A stretch of DNA of 5,282 nucleotides from Candidatus Woesearchaeota archaeon (GTDB lineage Archaea; Nanobdellota; Nanobdellia; SCGC-AAA011-G17; UBA489), in NCBI GenBank assembly GCA_030679025.1, contig JAUXTV010000137.1:1-5282 (forward strand). Direction: 5' to 3'. Below, piece by piece: positions 4,447 to 5,282 of this stretch; positions within the stretch are counted from its first letter, which is position 1; each line of letters begins with the position of its first letter. A program made the position numbers and the translations under genes. The notes below the pieces were generated by a model, which had not been told where the DNA came from, did not search any database, and was given only the letters and a program-made list of their open reading frames with translations.

Positions 4447-5282
4447 ATGGAAAGTCTCATCTCAGATGCAATGAAGGGTATGCCTTCAACAACAATAGAT
4501 GGCCTCAAAGTAGGTCAAGCAAATATTACAGTAGTAGGATGTGGTGGCGGTGGAAACAATATGGTTTCTTGGCTTCATAAAAAAGGCATCCAAGGAGCAA
4601 AGATTATAGCTCTAAATACAGATTTACAACATTTGAATATGACAGATGCAGATCATAAAATCCTTATTGGAAGAGAATTAACCAGAGGATTAGGTTGCGG
4701 AGGTTATCCGCAAAAAGGAGCTGAAGCAGCTAAAGAAAGTCTGCATGAAATTAAAGCACACTTAAAAGATTGCGATATGGCATTCATCTGCGCTGGATTA
4801 GGCGGAGGAACAGGAACAGGTGCTGCTCCAGTTGTCGCTGGATTAGCAAGAGAAGCTGGTTCTATAGTTATCGGAACAGTTACTATGCCTTTTGACGTAG
4901 AACGCGCACGTGTTGACAAAGCTGAATTCGGTTTACAACAACTGAGAGAAGCTTGTGACACTGTTATCGTGATTGACAACAATCGTCTAGTGCAAATTGC
5001 AGGTAATTTACCTATCCAACAAGCTTTCGCTGTTGCGAATGAATTGATCTCTACTATGATCAAAGGTATTGTCGAAACCATTTCGGTACCGTCCTTAGTC
5101 AACTTAGACTACGCAGACGTTCGTGCTATCATGACCAATGGTGATGTAGCAGTTATCGGTATTGGTGAAAGCGATACAGATGCACGTGTAGAAGAAGCTA
5201 CAAGAAGGGCATTAACAAATCCACTCTTAGATGTGAGTTATCAAGGTGCTACTGGTGCTTTGATCCATATTGCAGGTGGACA
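4447..5282 (+). CDS. ftsZ: Cell division protein FtsZ, FtsZ2-like (C-terminal end beyond the window)
   Basis: FtsZ is the tubulin-like GTPase that polymerises into the division ring under the membrane at midcell. The window holds residues 1-278. Seen: a short 24-residue leader; the nucleotide-binding strand ITVVGCGGGGNN at 27-38; ALNTDLQHL at 55-63; the signature GGGTGTG at 119-125; MPFDVERARVDKAEFGLQQL at 147-166; IDNNRL at 176-181; and the T7 loop NLDYAD at 219-224, whose acidic residues complete the GTPase site of the neighbouring subunit. Then come GIGESDTDAR and NPLLDVSYQGATGALIHI. Domain 1 is complete and domain 2 is cut by the window edge. 'KAEFGLQQLREACDTVIVIDNN' and 'PSLVNLDYADVRAIM' resemble archaeal FtsZ2 more than FtsZ1, but the subfamily call is from memory of the families. 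Unlike many archaeal paralogues the N-terminal tail is short. It diverges from gatD and has its own promoter and leader. G/C content is highest here (34 in 4801-4860), as in a conserved, well-expressed gene. Confidence 0.96.
   Translation, partial: MESLISDAMKGMPSTTIDGLKVGQANITVVGCGGGGNNMVSWLHKKGIQGAKIIALNTDLQHLNMTDADHKILIGRELTRGLGCGGYPQKGAEAAKESLHEIKAHLKDCDMAFICAGLGGGTGTGAAPVVAGLAREAGSIVIGTVTMPFDVERARVDKAEFGLQQLREACDTVIVIDNNRLVQIAGNLPIQQAFAVANELISTMIKGIVETISVPSLVNLDYADVRAIMTNGDVAVIGIGESDTDARVEEATRRALTNPLLDVSYQGATGALIHIAGG

Noticed and set aside
4704..5102. Open frame on the minus strand, 132 codons
   Set aside because: It lies antisense within ftsZ, whose frame shows conserved motifs throughout. 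The translation is low-complexity Ala/Ser/Pro without a family pattern.
1..5282. CRISPR array, insertion sequence or attachment site
   Set aside because: No regularly spaced long direct repeats, transposase-like protein, terminal inverted repeats or tRNA gene are visible.

Overview
The window looks archaeal, most likely from a small-genome DPANN lineage such as Woesearchaeota or Pacearchaeota. The reasons are a GatD subunit (the GatDE amidotransferase occurs only in archaea), an archaeal-type FtsZ, an archaeal-type NadM domain carrying GRFQPMHLGH, a TrmB-type HTH gene, and TATA boxes placed about 25 bp before start codons. The lineage assignment is inference from gene content and style; no marker phylogeny is possible here.

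Layout, left to right. (1) 1-165, minus strand: the N-terminal part of a TrmB-like winged-helix regulator running off the left edge. (2) 223-711, plus strand: an unrecognised 162-residue protein with two weakly hydrophobic segments. These two genes are divergent and appear to share one palindromic TATA element (ATTTAAAT, 193-200). (3) 719-2696, minus strand: a two-gene unit with a class I SAM-dependent methyltransferase first and then a 389-residue protein whose C-terminal third is an NMN adenylyltransferase (NadM) domain joined to a roughly 218-residue N-terminal region that I do not recognise. This pair is visibly more AT- and lysine-rich than everything around it and has its own apparently leaderless promoter. 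(4) 2754-4064, minus strand: gatD, complete, with all four expected catalytic residues. (5) 4065-4446: a 382-base divergent control region between gatD and ftsZ holding two promoters, three TTGGCG boxes (two centred in dyads), short repeats and an A-rich ftsZ leader. (6) 4447-5282, plus strand: the first 278 residues of ftsZ, closest in my reading to archaeal FtsZ2, running off the right edge.

How the genes fit together: gatD (Gln-tRNA formation by transamidation) and ftsZ (division ring) are core genes that share a control region. The methyltransferase/NadM-fusion pair sits between core genes like an inserted accessory cassette. Most genes here look leaderless or nearly so. ftsZ is the exception, with a leader of about 60 nt and a G-rich Shine-Dalgarno-like tract. 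The points most worth following are the unknown domain fused to NadM and the TTGGCG dyad cluster upstream of ftsZ.
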